DNA of 64,000 bases, taken from assembly GCA_963921195.1 (NCBI GenBank), contig OY992540.1:174749896-174813895 (forward strand), given 5' to 3'. Positions 1 through 11,634 of the stretch are shown here, piece by piece. This DNA is from Pegoplata infirma (lineage: Eukaryota; Arthropoda; Insecta; Diptera; Anthomyiidae). Both the position numbers and the translations under genes were made by a program. The number at the start of each line of letters is the position of its first letter. Positions within the stretch are counted from its first letter, which is position 1. Under the pieces are notes generated by a model, which did no database searches, was not told the origin of the DNA, and was given only the letters and a program-made list of their open reading frames with translations.

Positions 1-82
1 AATAATTTGAACATGTTAACCATATGGTTAAAGAATACTTTTTTGACACCTGTCACTTATGTCGAGTCTGTATTAGTCTGTG
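1..82. mobile_element. End of a MITE, same family as 14909-15460
   Basis: The sequence up to the terminal TTAGTCTGTG closely matches the right end of the element at 14909-15460, including AACCATATGGTT and GACACCTGTCACTTATGTCG. Only the right end is inside the window, so length and target duplication cannot be judged. Confidence 0.75.
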
Positions 83-463
83 ATATAGCTCCAAATCTTC
101 TATTTTGGGAGGTGTCGACACCGGGTTCTAATGGGTAACAATGTCCATGATTCTAATATTTTTTTGCCTCATATTAAGAAGTCAAAGGAGTAATACAAAA
201 TTAAGTTTCAGTTAATAAGTATATGACAAAATGAATTTTTAAAAAATAAATTCATTAAATTTTTCACCAAAAAATATATTTCGTTGAAATACGCTGTTTT
301 CAACTCGGTCTACACGATAATTTAAAAAAAGGATATAAAATGTTGTTTTTACTTTTTAATCTTCAACTAATTCATTACAAAATGGATAAAAAAATATTTA
401 AGTTTACTGCAATTTTGTTTGAGAAATTTAAAAAAAAATTTTGGAGGTTTGAAAATTGTGCCA
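83..463. other. AT-rich stretch, nothing recognised
   Basis: No open frame, inverted repeat or known terminus was seen here. It is A/T-rich with short homopolymers. Confidence 0.5.
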
Positions 464-770
464 TTTTTTTTTTTTTTTTTTAAATACTTTATTCTTCAGA
501 TTATTGAATCTGCCCATTCTTGGCCTAACAATAAGTAAATAAATCTTACAATCTAACTTAAGTACTAGTTACTCCCTAAGAGCCATTTTGAAGGACGGGC
601 CTCATATTTAAATGGGCGGTAAATCTGCACGTTGCAGTCTGGTGTGCGCTTGGGTCCGAGTAAGGGCTCTCGCCAATGGATTTGGGTGCCAAATTCAAAA
701 ATTATTTTTGTTACCAAATTTATATGGGTTACCGATATCACAAAATCTTTATATTTTTTATCTGAGTACA
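464..770 (-). other. Poly(A)-ended 3' fragment of a retroposed transcript
   Basis: On the minus strand the segment ends in AATAAA (488-493) followed after a few bases by 18 A residues (464-481), as expected for the 3' end of a retroposed RNA. It is less AT-rich than its surroundings around 590-690. A short frame (565-771) has no recognisable domain. It could be the 3' tail of a non-LTR element or a processed retrocopy. The 5' edge is uncertain and no target duplication was found. Confidence 0.4.
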
Positions 771-1016
771 TTTGGACAAATGTTAAACAAAAAATATTTT
801 GTTTTAAAAATATTCATACAATTTTGAATTTAATTTTTTTTTTTAAATTTAGTAACTTTTTGCCCAAACCCCGGAACTTTGACTGATTTTAGCGTGGTCA
901 TAGAGTTAACCGATTTGGCTTAAAATTTTACCAGGTACTTATTTTAGGTCGTTTAACAAATCCAGGCTTGAGGAGCAACGGAAATCCAAAATTTTCAAAA
1001 TAAGGACCACTCAAAT

Positions 1017-1191
1017 TTACATGTTAACTACCCTTTACCACCCTTATCTACTATTTCCCAATATTGGAGGATAACAATTGTCAAATTCAAATAATTTTTC
1101 ATACAAAATTATTTAAACCCGGCAAATCGTATCACCAATACTGGGAAAAAGTAGATAAGGGTGGTCAAGGGTAGTTAACATGTAAACTGCC
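1017..1191. repeat. Inverted repeat, ~50 bp arms
   Basis: ACATGTTAACTACCCTT with ACCACCCTTATCTACT on the left is mirrored on the right by AGTAGATAAGGGTGGT and AAGGGTAGTTAACATGT, with a few mismatches. This could be a small fold-back element. No clear target duplication. Confidence 0.6.
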
Positions 1192-1308
1192 CTTTATTCT
1201 CCAAGATGTATTAAATGAAATTGAACAATAAAACTTGGAGATTTTTAAATTTAAGGGAATAAAATTTGAAAAACCATGAAATTGTGGGTTTGGTAATGAT
1301 CTCAAAAA

Positions 1309-1763
1309 AGGGCATTTTCCTTGACCTTACTTAGTAAAGGGTTAACTATGTCCAAAAAATCTATAAATTTTTTAATAAATACTAAGGGTCAATTATTAAA
1401 GAAAACCGGATTCATAATGATTTATTTATTTGTTTTTTTTTTTTACAAAATTATTTTTTTAAAAAAGTCTATTTTGCCCCAGGGTCCGAACTTCAAGAGC
1501 TCGGTGCGACCTAAAGAACCTTTTCGAAAATTTTGGTATAACTTTTTCATGAATCTCATCCCCTAGTTTTGTAAAACGCAACGCGCCGCGTTGTCAAAAT
1601 TTCTGTGTAATTTGTTTTTGTTGCAACAACAAATTGTATCGAAATTTTGACAACGCGGCGCGTTGCGTTTTACAAAATTAGGCCATTAATAAACTGAGGG
1701 GGCGTCCCGTGCAGAAATCGAACTTTTTAGTTTTAAGAACCACCCTAATAATTATATACAATA
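1309..1763. repeat. Left copy of a ~455 bp duplicated segment (Helitron target)
   Basis: This segment is repeated almost exactly at 11635-12088 with scattered single-base differences. The left copy stops at ...ACAATA, where the Helitron begins. The right copy continues uninterrupted into TTTTTTACTCGGG, the terminus of the CCCGAGTAAAAA element family. The segment is therefore probably the interior of such an element. Confidence 0.85.
1563..1681. repeat. Long hairpin, GC-rich stem (second copy 11886-12006)
   Basis: TTTTGTAAAACGCAACGCGC... is followed after a ~40 bp loop by its reverse complement ...GCGCGTTGCGTTTTACAAAA. The stem is about 36 bp and nearly perfect. The GC-rich core stands out from AT-rich surroundings. 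It lies inside the duplicated segment, so both copies carry it. Confidence 0.85.
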
Positions 1764-1876
1764 CTAGCTGTTTTGCACCCGGCGTTGCCCGGGTTGAAGA
1801 AAATATTATGTAATGAATTAGTTTTTTATTAGTCAGTTTATCTACTTCTTCGTAGCTTTTCACTGGTAAATATAAA

Positions 1877-2100
1877 CCAATGATGGGTACCAATACCTTT
1901 TCGATACCAATACCCGTTAATACCAATTCAAACTGAAAACCAATACCAATTAAAAACCAATACCTTTATTTGTGCGATACCAATACCGATAAAAAACCAA
2001 TACCGATTCCCCACTACCAATACCAATTAAAAACCAATACTTTTATTCTTCAAAACCAATACCAATAAAAAACCAATACCAATTCATTTTTTTCTACTTT
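1877..2100. repeat. Degenerate ACCAATACC minisatellite
   Basis: Many imperfect copies of ACCAATACC / AAAAACCAATACC. A second block of the same motif lies at 8862-9075, on the other side of the LOA insertion, so the two may be parts of one older region. Confidence 0.8.
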
Positions 2101-2187
2101 CGTATCGGTTTTGTTTCGGTTTTTTGTATTCTTATTTTCGTTTGTTTTAATTATGAATTCAAACATTTTCTTTCCATCACATTATTG

Positions 2188-2690
2188 GGTTTTACCTGAC
2201 TAACGAATTGCTAAAGATGTTCACAAAAGATGTTACATCGATCAGTAATCGTTTGCATGCAATGTCTCATAACAAAAAGGAGTTAGCTACTTGATTTTTA
2301 AGAACCATAAAAACATAAAACAATTTTTTTTTTTGTCACGTACCATATCCTTTTTTTTAACCCAATTTGGTTGTTATGACCCTTAATAAAATTAGATCTT
2401 AAAAAATTTAGACCTTTTCTGTGATAAATTTTTGATATTTATTATTGAAATTAGGTTTTACCTGACTAACGAATTGCTAAAGATGTTCACAAAAGATGTT
2501 ACATCGATCAGTAATTGTTTGCATGCAATGTCATATAACAAAAAGGAGTTAGCTACTTGAATTTAAAAAGCCATAAAAACATAAAAAAAAATATTTTTTT
2601 TACTTCTTTTTAACCAAATTTGATTTTTATGACCCCTAATAAAAGTAGATCTTAAAAAATTTAGACCTTTTCTGTGATGAAATTTTTTCT
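2188..2690. repeat. Direct duplication, two ~255 bp units
   Basis: Both units start near GGTTTTACCTGACTAACG, contain GATGTTACATCGATCAGTAA and end near TTTAGACCTTTTCTGTGAT. They differ by small substitutions and indels. Confidence 0.85.
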
Positions 2691-3361
2691 TTTGCAAACA
2701 TTGTTTATATTTGATATACATTAAATGTCACTGCACTGTTCTTTGGGTTGTAAAAAAAATACTAATGTCCTTTTTGGAAATTCCAATCAAGCAGTCATTA
2801 CAAAATTTTATGTCACAACACTAGAATCCAAAAAAATTTTTTTTTGTTGTATTAGAGGACCACTGTGCCGGGCACAGTCATATTTTATAAGAATTTATTT
2901 TACTTTAGTGTGCGGTTCACACTTGCTATTTTTGAGATTTTAAGGGCTACGTGTTTAAAAAAATCTTTGTTCTGTATCCATTACATTATAAACTAGTTTA
3001 AATTAATGCGAATATGGTATTACTGGTGTTTTGATAAACAACTTGTTTAAGGTCGTAAGTTTGAACCCCATATAAGAAAACAATTACCCGTGTAATCGCA
3101 ATTACCAAAAGATCTAAAATCGAAAAAGGGGCCTCCACGAAAACCAATTTCGATCACCTTTTTCAAAAAATATTTATGTATGAAAAGGATGAATTACAGG
3201 TATATTTTGTAACGAATGTTAAGTCTCAACTTTCTGCAATTAAAAAATATCTCCCCTTGGCCACCGCAATTTATATGTGCATTAAATGCAATGTTTATCA
3301 GCACAGAAATTTTTTAAAGAAAAAACGAAAACTTTGCATTTTATTATTTTAGGCTTTTAAT
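2691..3361. other. AT-rich Helitron interior, nothing recognised
   Basis: No coding frame with recognisable domains, no termini and no tandem repeats were found here. Confidence 0.5.
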
Positions 3362-3720
3362 TTTTATACCCTCCAACTACAGTATGGGGGTATACTCACT
3401 TTTTCATTCCGTGTGTAACGCATCAAAATATCGGTCTAGGACCCATAAAGTATATATATTTATGATCAGTGATCGATTCTATGACATTCTAATGATGTCC
3501 ATCCGTCTGCCGGTGTGTAGTTAACACGCACAAATATGTCTTATATTTCTAGGCGGGTTAAGTTCGTAAATGAGCAAAATCGGACCAGGGGGAAAAAGTT
3601 CCCCCTTGAAGAACTAAACCAACCTCAAAAAAACATAATTTTTTACATGATTTTTCGTGTTTTTGTTTAACAAATGCAACATTTTTATGCTACAAGAAGA
3701 TCAAAGTCCTGCATTTGGAA
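3362..3720 (+). repeat. Dispersed fly repeat 'Z' (TATACCCTCCA family)
   Basis: Begins TTTTTATACCCTCCAACTAC, then GTATGGGGGTATACTCAC, a CCGTCTG stretch, and GACCAGGGGGAAAAAGTTCC. Related segments occur at 40055-40115, 44925-45170 and 54905-55500. The type is widespread in fly genomes as I recall. Its transposon class cannot be assigned from this sequence. Confidence 0.7.
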
Positions 3721-3949
3721 CTTGAGAATTAGAAATTGTTGTTTTTTTCGGTCCGTTATATTGTTATATTTTAAAAGTCGATTTTATCGATTTTTTGAGG
3801 ACTTGTGGTGAGGCTGTTTGAATTTTAATTTGGTTATAAAAACTAAATTAATAATATAACAAATGCTATTTACATCATTAATAAGTGGTTCAAATACCCT
3901 TGCCTATTAATTTTTTTAAAGAAAAAATACTGAAAAATGTCCTTAATAT

Positions 3950-4517
3950 TAGAGATGGGCGCGTGAGTGATTTTTGACTCACTCACGCTCACGACAGGAA
4001 TTTTTGAATCACGCACACTCACTCACGAGCATATTTTTTCTACTCACACTCCCGCACAATCAAGTGAGTAAATTTAACACAACTCACACTCACGTGCACT
4101 CACGCAAGCTTCGCTCACACTCACGTTGGCTCACACTCACAAAACTCTTATTTATACAAAAAAAAATTCAAAAACTAATATTTTGAAAAATCTTTCAAAA
4201 TTTTAAGCAAAATTTAAAGTTCAGAGAAATTTTAAAATTTTTTTTTGCTTTTTTCGGGATGAAATCTAAAGTTAATCCAAATTTTACAATTTTTTTGTAC
4301 ATTTTTTGGTACGAAAGGAAATATGAAGAGAAAATAAATTAAGCAAACTCACGCAAAAAAATCGACTCACACACACTCACTCACGTAAAAATCTTACTCA
4401 CGCACACTCACTCAATTTTTTTTCCCCTCACACTCACTCACAATCACGTGAATAATATTGAATTTAGTCACACTCACGCGTGAATCACGCTCTAAACTTC
4501 TCATGAGCCCATCTCTA
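3950..4517. mobile_element. hAT-type MITE with CACTCACG-rich interior
   Basis: Termini TAGAGATGGGC (left) and GCCCATCTCTA (right) are perfect inverted repeats, flanked by the 8 bp duplication CTTAATAT (3942-3949 and 4518-4525). Eight-base duplications are typical of the hAT superfamily. The interior is rich in repeated CACTCAC/CACTCACG blocks near both ends and encodes no transposase. Confidence 0.9.
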
Positions 4518-4863
4518 CTTAATATAAGAAAAATAAAAAATAAATCATTATTCAAAAATCCACCATGTCCGATCGATGGCTTAAAATCAAAACTAAACTC
4601 GGTTAAAAATTGCACATAAACGTATATTTTTTCTCCACTGTGGGGCGGGCAGAAGGACGACGTACGTTAAATTAATTAATATTAACGACAAAACCTTGAG
4701 TTGAGTTGAGTTGAGGGTGGGTTGTACAAGCCTAAAAATAGTTAAATTTTTAGGCAAGTCCATGGCGCTCAGACTTAAAATAGTCCATTGTACCGTACCC
4801 AGAAAGGAAAGATTAAGTAAGGGTGATAAAAGGTTGAGAAGAAAAAGGAAGAAAAGTGCTTGC

Positions 4864-7800
4864 TCAGAATTTCTCAGTTGCTTTCACAAACTTGAGAAAA
4901 TCAGACAAGGGAAGTCCATGGACCGTGTCCATAGACAGAATATCAGAACCCAATATCCGCAGTCTAGCCCTTGAGAACGCTGGACAACAACATACATAAT
5001 GTTCAGTTGTGTCATCATCCTCAAGACAAGCCACGCATAATGGGTCTGATAAGACACCTAATCTCGTCATATGACGAGCACAGGCATTGTGTCCCGTAAT
5101 TAAGCCAGTAAGTCTGCGACAGTCTATTCTACTGAGACTGAGTAGATAGTTAGCCACTTTCTTGTCTGGCTTAGTTACAAAACGTTTGGTATTCTTGCAT
5201 GCCAACTCATTTGACCATCTTTCAATGAAAGTTGCTTTCATATGAGAGTTGATCCAACGCATCAGCCATGTCAAGCCAATACCAATTTAAGGTTCCGGAT
5301 TGTAAGGAATTGTATCAGAGCCAAGATTTGCCAAAGAGTCAGCAATCTCGTTTCCCCGTATTCCCCTATGACCCGGAACCCACAGAAGACTGACGCTATT
5401 CCCACATGAGACCTCATTGAGTCTGCGTCTACATTCCTGGACAATTTTGGATGAAGTGACTGGAGATTCAAGTGCAATGAGCGCAGCCTGGCTGTCACTG
5501 CAAATACTGATTCTCCTATTACTCCATCTGTTCCCAATTATCCAGGTCGCTACGTCCAAAATAGCAAATATTTCAGTCTGAAATACTGTAGCCATTTTTC
5601 CCATAGCAATATAGCATTTGGTCGCATCGTCCAAATACCAGCCAGACCCAGAGCCATTTAAGGTACTGGATCCATCAGTGTAGAAAGTATCCGTGTAATT
5701 TTCCAGTAGGTCTGCTGGGTTTCCCCAGTCTTCCCTACTCGGAAATATTACAGTAAACTTCCTACCAAACTCGATGCAACAGGTTGTATTGTCCAAAGGC
5801 ATAGAAAACATCGGACAAAGTTCCGATAGCCTATTGAACAGACGACCATGTCCCACATTGTACTCCCCATGCCATGTTCCGCTTTTGCGGAGCCGGCACA
5901 AAGATTTCATGGCTTCTCCTTAAATATGTAAGTCCAAGGGAAGCATATCTAACATAGCGTCCAGAGCTGCGCCTGGGGTGGTGCTCATGGCACCAGTAAT
6001 TCCCAAGGCAGCCGCTCTTTGCAGTCCGTTTAGCTTGGATCGAATAGTTTTCACCATCGTTCTCGGCCACCAGACTACCGCCGCATACGTCACAATAGGT
6101 CTAATTACAGCTATGTACATCCAATGTACATTAGCAGGTCTTAGACCCCATGTCTTTCCAAAAGCACGCCGACACTGCCAGAAAATCCGAAGTGCCCGTG
6201 AAACTTTTTGTTCAACATGTTTTGTCCACATTAGTTTACTATCTAGGGTAACCCCTAAATACTTAACTTCTGTGGACAGTTGAAGAGTTATGCCCTTCAA
6301 CGTAGGAAGCAGAAGACCCTTATGTTTGGTTCTTCGCGTGAACAACACGAGTGTTGTCTTATTTGGATTGACAGACAATCCATGTCGATTGCACCAGTTG
6401 TCCATCAAGTCAATAACGGTCTGCATTTTCTTGCATACCAAGTTAAGTGACTTTCCGGATACTAATGCGCACACATCGTCAGCGTATGCCTGTATGTGTA
6501 CACCTAGAGCTTGTATTTCAACCAAGAGTGAGTTTACCACTAAACACCACAGCAAAGGAGAGAGAACACCCCCTTGGGGGCAACCTCTACTAACCTCAAC
6601 CGTTACTTTTGTGCCCCACTCATCTTCAGCCGTCAACAATCTCCGGGAGAGCATAAAATGAATCCACTTGACTAGAACTGGATCCACGCCATGCAATTCA
6701 GCCGAAGTTTTCATAGAGTCGAAAGTAGCATTATCAAAAGCGCCCTCAATATCAACAAAAACACCCAGAGTATAGTCTTGTTTGTCAATGCCCTTCTCAA
6801 TATTGACCACAAGATCGTGAAGTGCCGACTCACAAGATCTACCACTCTGATACGCGTGTTGTTGACTATTTAGGGGGCATTCGATTAATGCTACTGACCT
6901 AATGAATTTCTCAACCATTCGCTCAAGACTTTTCAGTAGAAAGGATGATAAACTGATTGGTCTAAAACTTTTTGCCAAGGTGTAGTCCTCCTTCCCCGGT
7001 TTGGGAATAAAAACAACCTTGACATCGCACCAAGATGATGGAACATACCCATAAGCCAGGCTGGCTCTGAAGATATTTTTAAGTACCTTCACTAGGGTAT
7101 CTCCACCACTCTTCAACATCATAGGATATATACCATCTGGTCCAGGGGATTTATAGTTATCAAAGGAAGATAAGGCGTACCTGATCGATTCCTCAGAAAC
7201 TACCCTAGATGCTATATACCAGTTCCTACAAGTAGTATTACCAACAGGACTCTCAATAATATCTGTATTTATCGTTGTCACTTTGCATCCTGGAAAGTGA
7301 GTAGATAACAGAATATCATTGACCTCCTGTTGGTTGTTTGTGTAGGTACCATCTGGCTTTCTGAGGGAATCAAGCTTCGCTGAACTATCTTTTTGAAAGA
7401 TTTTACAGAGCCTTGCCGTATCCCTCGTACCATTTACCTCCTCACAGAAAGTCCTATAAGACTCAAGTTTGGCTTCCCTCACTTTTTTCTTATATTCCTT
7501 TTGCATGAGGTGGTAATTGTTCCAGTCAGCATCCTTTCGAGATTTTAAGGCTCTATTCAGAAGCTTTCTTGAACTTTTTCTCAGCTTACCAAGTTCCACG
7601 TTCCACCAAGGGACTGAGTTACCTGGTCTGCTTTTCCTTAACGGACAAACAGTCTCATAGCAGTCAGTTAAAGTTTTACCCAATTTCTCAGACTCCACTT
7701 CAACCGACCCTATACAACTAGGTATTGGGATGGGACGTAATCTTTGATGAAGTAGTTCCTCAAATCTTTTCCAATCCGCTTTTCGAGGGTTTCGGCCCTG

Positions 7801-8526
7801 TGGGATTGTTGGTTTATCAATCCCAAGCCTAAACTCGATGTAGCGGTGGTCCGACAAGGATACCACATCAAGAACACGCCAATCCCTTATCATTGTACTC
7901 GCCTTACTGTTAGATAAGGTAAGATCAATGACCTGTTGTCTTCGTTGAGTGACAAACGTTGGAGAATTTCCAACATTTTGAATCACCAGATTTGAAGACA
8001 AGATGAAGTCCAACAATTTGTTACCTCTAGAGTTGCACTTTGTGCTACCCCAGATGATATGCTGAGAATTGGCATCGCATCCAATAATCAACCCCAAGTT
8101 GTTGGCCTCCGCGTATCGTATGACTCTAATTAACTCCTCAGAAGGCGGGGGATAAATAGAATCATAGGGCAGATAGGCAGATACAACAATAGTCTCTACC
8201 ACTTTACCCTCTATACGAAGTCGCACACTAATTGCAACGACGTCTTGGCAACAAAATTGCCTCAACACCGAGCTCTCGATTGTCCTAGGGACAACCATAC
8301 AGGCCCGTGGCCGCAGTGATCTTGTGTCATACAAGATTGATCCCCATCTAATCATACTTAAACCACAAACTCGTCCTTTGACTGCCCATGGTTCTTGTAT
8401 TAAGATTATTTGTGGATCTGTATGCAACTTAGCATAACTACTGCATAGAAGAGCAGAAGCCGCTTTGCTGTGTTGCAAGTTTATTTGGGTGAAAGAAATG
8501 TCGATCTTCGCTGTCATGTGAGACAT
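4864..8526 (-). pseudogene. LOA-like ORF2: endonuclease, RT, RNase H; two stops
   Basis: Starts at ATG 8526. An apurinic-type endonuclease comes first (QINLQHS near residue 15, IQEPW, GCDANSQH, SDHRYIEF). The reverse transcriptase follows (FIPKPGK, RPISLSSF, FVDIEGAFDN, CPQGGVLSPLLW, YADD near residue 680). RNase H comes next (YTDGSS, QTEIFAI, CSDSQAAL, GNEIADSLA). The C-terminus has a zinc-knuckle-like Cys/His cluster (CVACLEDDDTTEH). The frame runs 1220 codons without a frameshift but has two internal TAA stops, at 5920-5922 (between RT and RNase H) and 5287-5289 (after RNase H). This copy is dead but recently so. ORF2 would act in nicking the target and copying element RNA. Confidence 0.9.
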
Positions 8527-8547
8527 TGAAAAACATTTATATTACCC

Positions 8548-8834
8548 CTAATCCTTATCATTGCCACGGATACGGAAATAAATCCGTCCGAGGTTAAGAT
8601 AAGGACGCATTCCGTATGTTGAACGAAGGACCTCCAGAGATTGTAGGTCCACTCCTACAACAAGAAGTGAGTCAGGATGACCCTCCTCCCGTTTGTAGGA
8701 CCAGACCCTCCAATTTCCGGTTTGAAGCCCCTCGTTCTGCATACGTAATCGTGCGAGCACTTCATGGATCTTGGGATTACCAGGAATCCAAGTCGCTGCT
8801 CGCACTAGCCTGCGTAGGCTATAAATAATAAAAA
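8548..8834 (-). pseudogene. C-terminal remnant of LOA-like ORF1
   Basis: The frame ends in TAG at 8548, 21 bases before the ORF2 ATG. Its last ~80 residues (AATWIPGNP, LQTGNWRVW, DSLLVVGVD, GRIYFRIRG) resemble the domain Pfam calls DUF4780, found in insect retrotransposon ORF1 proteins. Upstream residues are target DNA read through, because the element is truncated near 8834. The role of such ORF1 proteins is presumed to be RNA binding. Confidence 0.7.
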
Positions 8835-8861
8835 ACAAAACCTTTTGCATACAAATTCGAA

Positions 8862-9075
8862 AACCGATATAAAATAAATACCAATACTTATTAAAAACCG
8901 ATACCGATTCGAGGCTAAAACCAATACCAATACCCAATACCTAAATAATTCAAAACCAATACCGAAACCTATACCAATTCAACAAAAAATGAAAACCAAT
9001 ACCTATACCAATACTAATATAATTTTAAAAACCAATACCAATACCAATACTTTTATCGAATTGGTACCCATCCTT
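8862..9075. repeat. ACCAATACC minisatellite, second block
   Basis: Degenerate ACCAATACC copies as at 1877-2100. It ends with GAATTGGTACCCATC, which mirrors GATGGGTACCAATACC at the start of the first block. Confidence 0.75.
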
Positions 9076-9199
9076 GATATAAACCTATTCATGAGGTTTA
9101 GTAAATTTTTTTTCGATTTTGCTTAGCGTCGTGAACATGGTTATATGTGTTCCTCCGTCATGGGAACAAACCTAATATTAATGTATTTCTTAAATGGCT

Positions 9200-11405
9200 T
9201 TTAAAAGGAACCTATAGTTCCCTCCTCGGTTAGCACTTTATGTAGTGAAAACATCAATAAACCCATAGCCATTTATGTTACGGATCGTTTCACCAACGGG
9301 GACTCCGGCTAGCTTTACCCCACGAATCTCAGGAAGGTCCCAACCCTACCGTTAGCTACAATAGCGCACACAAAAAAAATGTATATAAAAAAAAAACTAC
9401 CACTACCACAAACATACCACGCGACGACTTTTCTGAGGACGGATGTTAGCCCTCGTAATGCCCGCCCAACCTTGGTTGCAAATTTTACCTTCACTATCCA
9501 TTCTGCAACCCCGAACACCACTTGACCTTTTTCCTCCTTTAACTTACCATCATTGCCTTTTACCCTTTAAAAAAAATTAAGCCATCATTATTTTCATTTA
9601 TCACTTAATCTTTTACTGCAGTTCAAGTGGGTGTGGCATTTAACGCATTTAGTTCAATTTTGGTCTCATGTGACCTATAGTTCCCCTATTGGTTAGCACG
9701 TGAAGAGATTTGCAATTAAATTTGCTCAACTCTCAGTAAAGTACAAAGGGGCGTGCCATTATATGTCTTTTTATAAATCGCAGTTTAATATTGTCTATAG
9801 CACTATTTATGTTGAAGATTTAATTGAAATCGGCTCAACCGTTTTCAGGTTCTGATATCGCAAATAGTTCGCGCTCAGTTAATTCTAACAGTAGTATTTA
9901 AAGGAGTTGGTTAAGCCGTTTTTGCATGATAGCAAATAAGCCAGAAATAGCATTATGTATATTACAAATTGACGTGCTATTTTACTTCCATTTGTCTAAT
10001 CGCGGGCTAATATGGCATATCGTTCAACGGGAAACAGGAAAATATATTTTTTTTAATTTAATACAAAGGGGTGCGGCATTTTAAGCCCCTTATCCCGATC
10101 GCCATGGTAAACACCATCTGAGGTGAAAATTTGATTAAAATTGGTTTCACCGTTATCGCAAGAGTACGGATCAGACAGAAATAAATTTCAATGTATTACA
10201 AAGACATATAGCAATTCACACCTTTGTCTGGTTGTGTCTAAAGTTTCCGCCTCAATAAGTACTAACTAACTGTGATGAAAATTATAATAACATCAGGTTC
10301 ACCGTTTAAGCGTGATTACGGAAAGGCAGAAGAACTTTCAGTACATTGCAAAAGGATTGGCAGTTGATACCATACTAAAGTTCCCGCCTCTGTTAGTACT
10401 ATCTATGCAAAAAATTTTGTTAAAACCGGTTTAGTCGTTTAAGCGTTATTGAGGAACATGCAGAAACACTTTCAGTATAGTACAAAGGCGAGTGTCAATT
10501 TACGCCCCTTTTGTCCAAACGCGCTCTATTTTAATATATAGTTCCCGCCTCGATGGTAAATATTTCATTTAATTTTAGACAGAAATAGCGTTCAATAAAA
10601 TAAAGAGGAGCGCGCTATTTTATTTTTTATTAAAATCGGTATAGTCGTTTAAGCATGAACATGCAGAAAAAACTTTTAGTATAGTACAAAGGGCGTGGCA
10701 TTTTCCGCCCCTTTGTCCATACGCGCTCTATTATAATCTATAGTTTCTTTGATAAAAATATCATTAAAATCGGTTCAGCCGTTTATACGTGATAACGGAA
10801 CAGGAAGAAATAAATTTTAATGTAATACAAAGGGTCATGGTTTAAGACCCTCTTTTCTATCGCCCTCTATTGTGGTGAACAATACATGAAAATCAGTTCA
10901 GCCGTTGAAGCGTTATTTAGAAATAACTTTTAGTGCAATAAAAAGGGGCGTGGCATTTTACGCCCCTTTTTTCGATCGCCTTCTATTGTTGATCATAGTT
11001 TCTGGCTCGGTTAGTACTATCTGTGGTAAAAATGTCAGTGAAATCGCTTAAATCACTTTTCAGTGATTGCAGGACAGGCAGATATAGTTTCAATACGATC
11101 GCGGATTTTTTTGGCCTTTAGTTCTCGGCTCGGTTAGTACTATCCGTGGTGATAATTTCATGAAAATCGGTTCAGCCGTTTTTCCGTTATTGCCGGACAG
11201 GCAGATATAGCTTTAGCATGGTACATAGGGGCGTGGCATTTTACGCCCCTTTGTCCGATTGCGGTCGCTTATGGCCTATAGTTCCCGCCTCGGTTAGTAC
11301 TATCTGTGGTGAAAATTTCATGAAAACCGGTTAAGCCGTTCTTTACTTATTGCGGAACAGACAGACAGACAGATAGACAGACAGAAAGACAGACAGACAA
11401 ACCAA
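9200..11405. repeat. Degenerate ~165 bp tandem repeats of Helitron H2
   Basis: Recurring phrases are GGGGCGTGGCATTTTACGCC, TAGTTCCCGCCTCGGTTAGT, CTATCTGTGGTGAAAATTT and AAATCGGTTCAGCCGTTT. Copies are best conserved near 11000-11330 and decay leftward. The array ends in a run of CAGACAGACAGA next to the Helitron 5' end. Confidence 0.8.
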
Positions 11406-11434
11406 CAATCAGATTTATAATATTAATAGGGATT

Positions 11435-11634
11435 NNNNNNNNNNNNNNNNNNNNNNNNNNNNNNNNNNNNNNNNNNNNNNNNNNNNNNNNNNNNNNNNNN
11501 NNNNNNNNNNNNNNNNNNNNNNNNNNNNNNNNNNNNNNNNNNNNNNNNNNNNNNNNNNNNNNNNNNNNNNNNNNNNNNNNNNNNNNNNNNNNNNNNNNNN
11601 NNNNNNNNNNNNNNNNNNNNNNNNNNNNNNNNNN
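11435..11634. other. Assembly gap (200 N)
   Basis: Exactly 200 N. The round number suggests a gap of unknown true size. It separates the Helitron 5' end from a second copy of the Helitron's left flank. Confidence 0.98.

Larger units (their letters stand above)
4698..8834 (-). mobile_element. LOA-clade non-LTR retrotransposon, 5'-truncated
   Basis: Minus-strand element with the end of ORF1 and the whole of ORF2. Its 3' end is a (TTGAG)4 tandem tail (4696-4715) rather than poly(A). A 10 bp duplication ACAAAACCTT flanks it (4688-4697 and 8835-8844), marking target-primed integration. The 5' end is cut inside ORF1. A simple-repeat tail and an RNase H domain after the reverse transcriptase fit the LOA/I group. 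Clade assignment rests on protein motifs remembered from LOA, Bilbo and Lian elements. Confidence 0.85.
1764..11432 (-). mobile_element. Helitron H2, non-autonomous, minus orientation
   Basis: On the minus strand the element starts TCCCTATTAATATTATAAA (at 11432) and ends CTAG (at 1764). A hairpin CCCGG-GCAACG-CCGGG lies shortly before the 3' end. It sits between A and T with no target duplication. TC start, 3' hairpin, CTRR end and A^T insertion are the defining Helitron features. No Rep/helicase gene is present. The 5'-proximal part is ~165 bp tandem repeats with a CTGT-rich stretch. Nested inside are a LOA element, a hAT MITE and minisatellites. The N gap begins two bases after the 5' end, so the right flank is seen only as TT. 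Confidence 0.8.

Noticed and set aside
5978..6873. Plus-strand frames opposite the LOA ORF2
   Set aside because: They are antisense shadows of a clear RT/RNase H coding region.
1764..11432. A TIR element or LINE 3' end as explanation for the ACTAGCTG and CAGACAGA ends
   Set aside because: Ends are not inverted repeats, there is no target duplication, and TC start, 3' hairpin plus CTAG and A^T site fit a Helitron.
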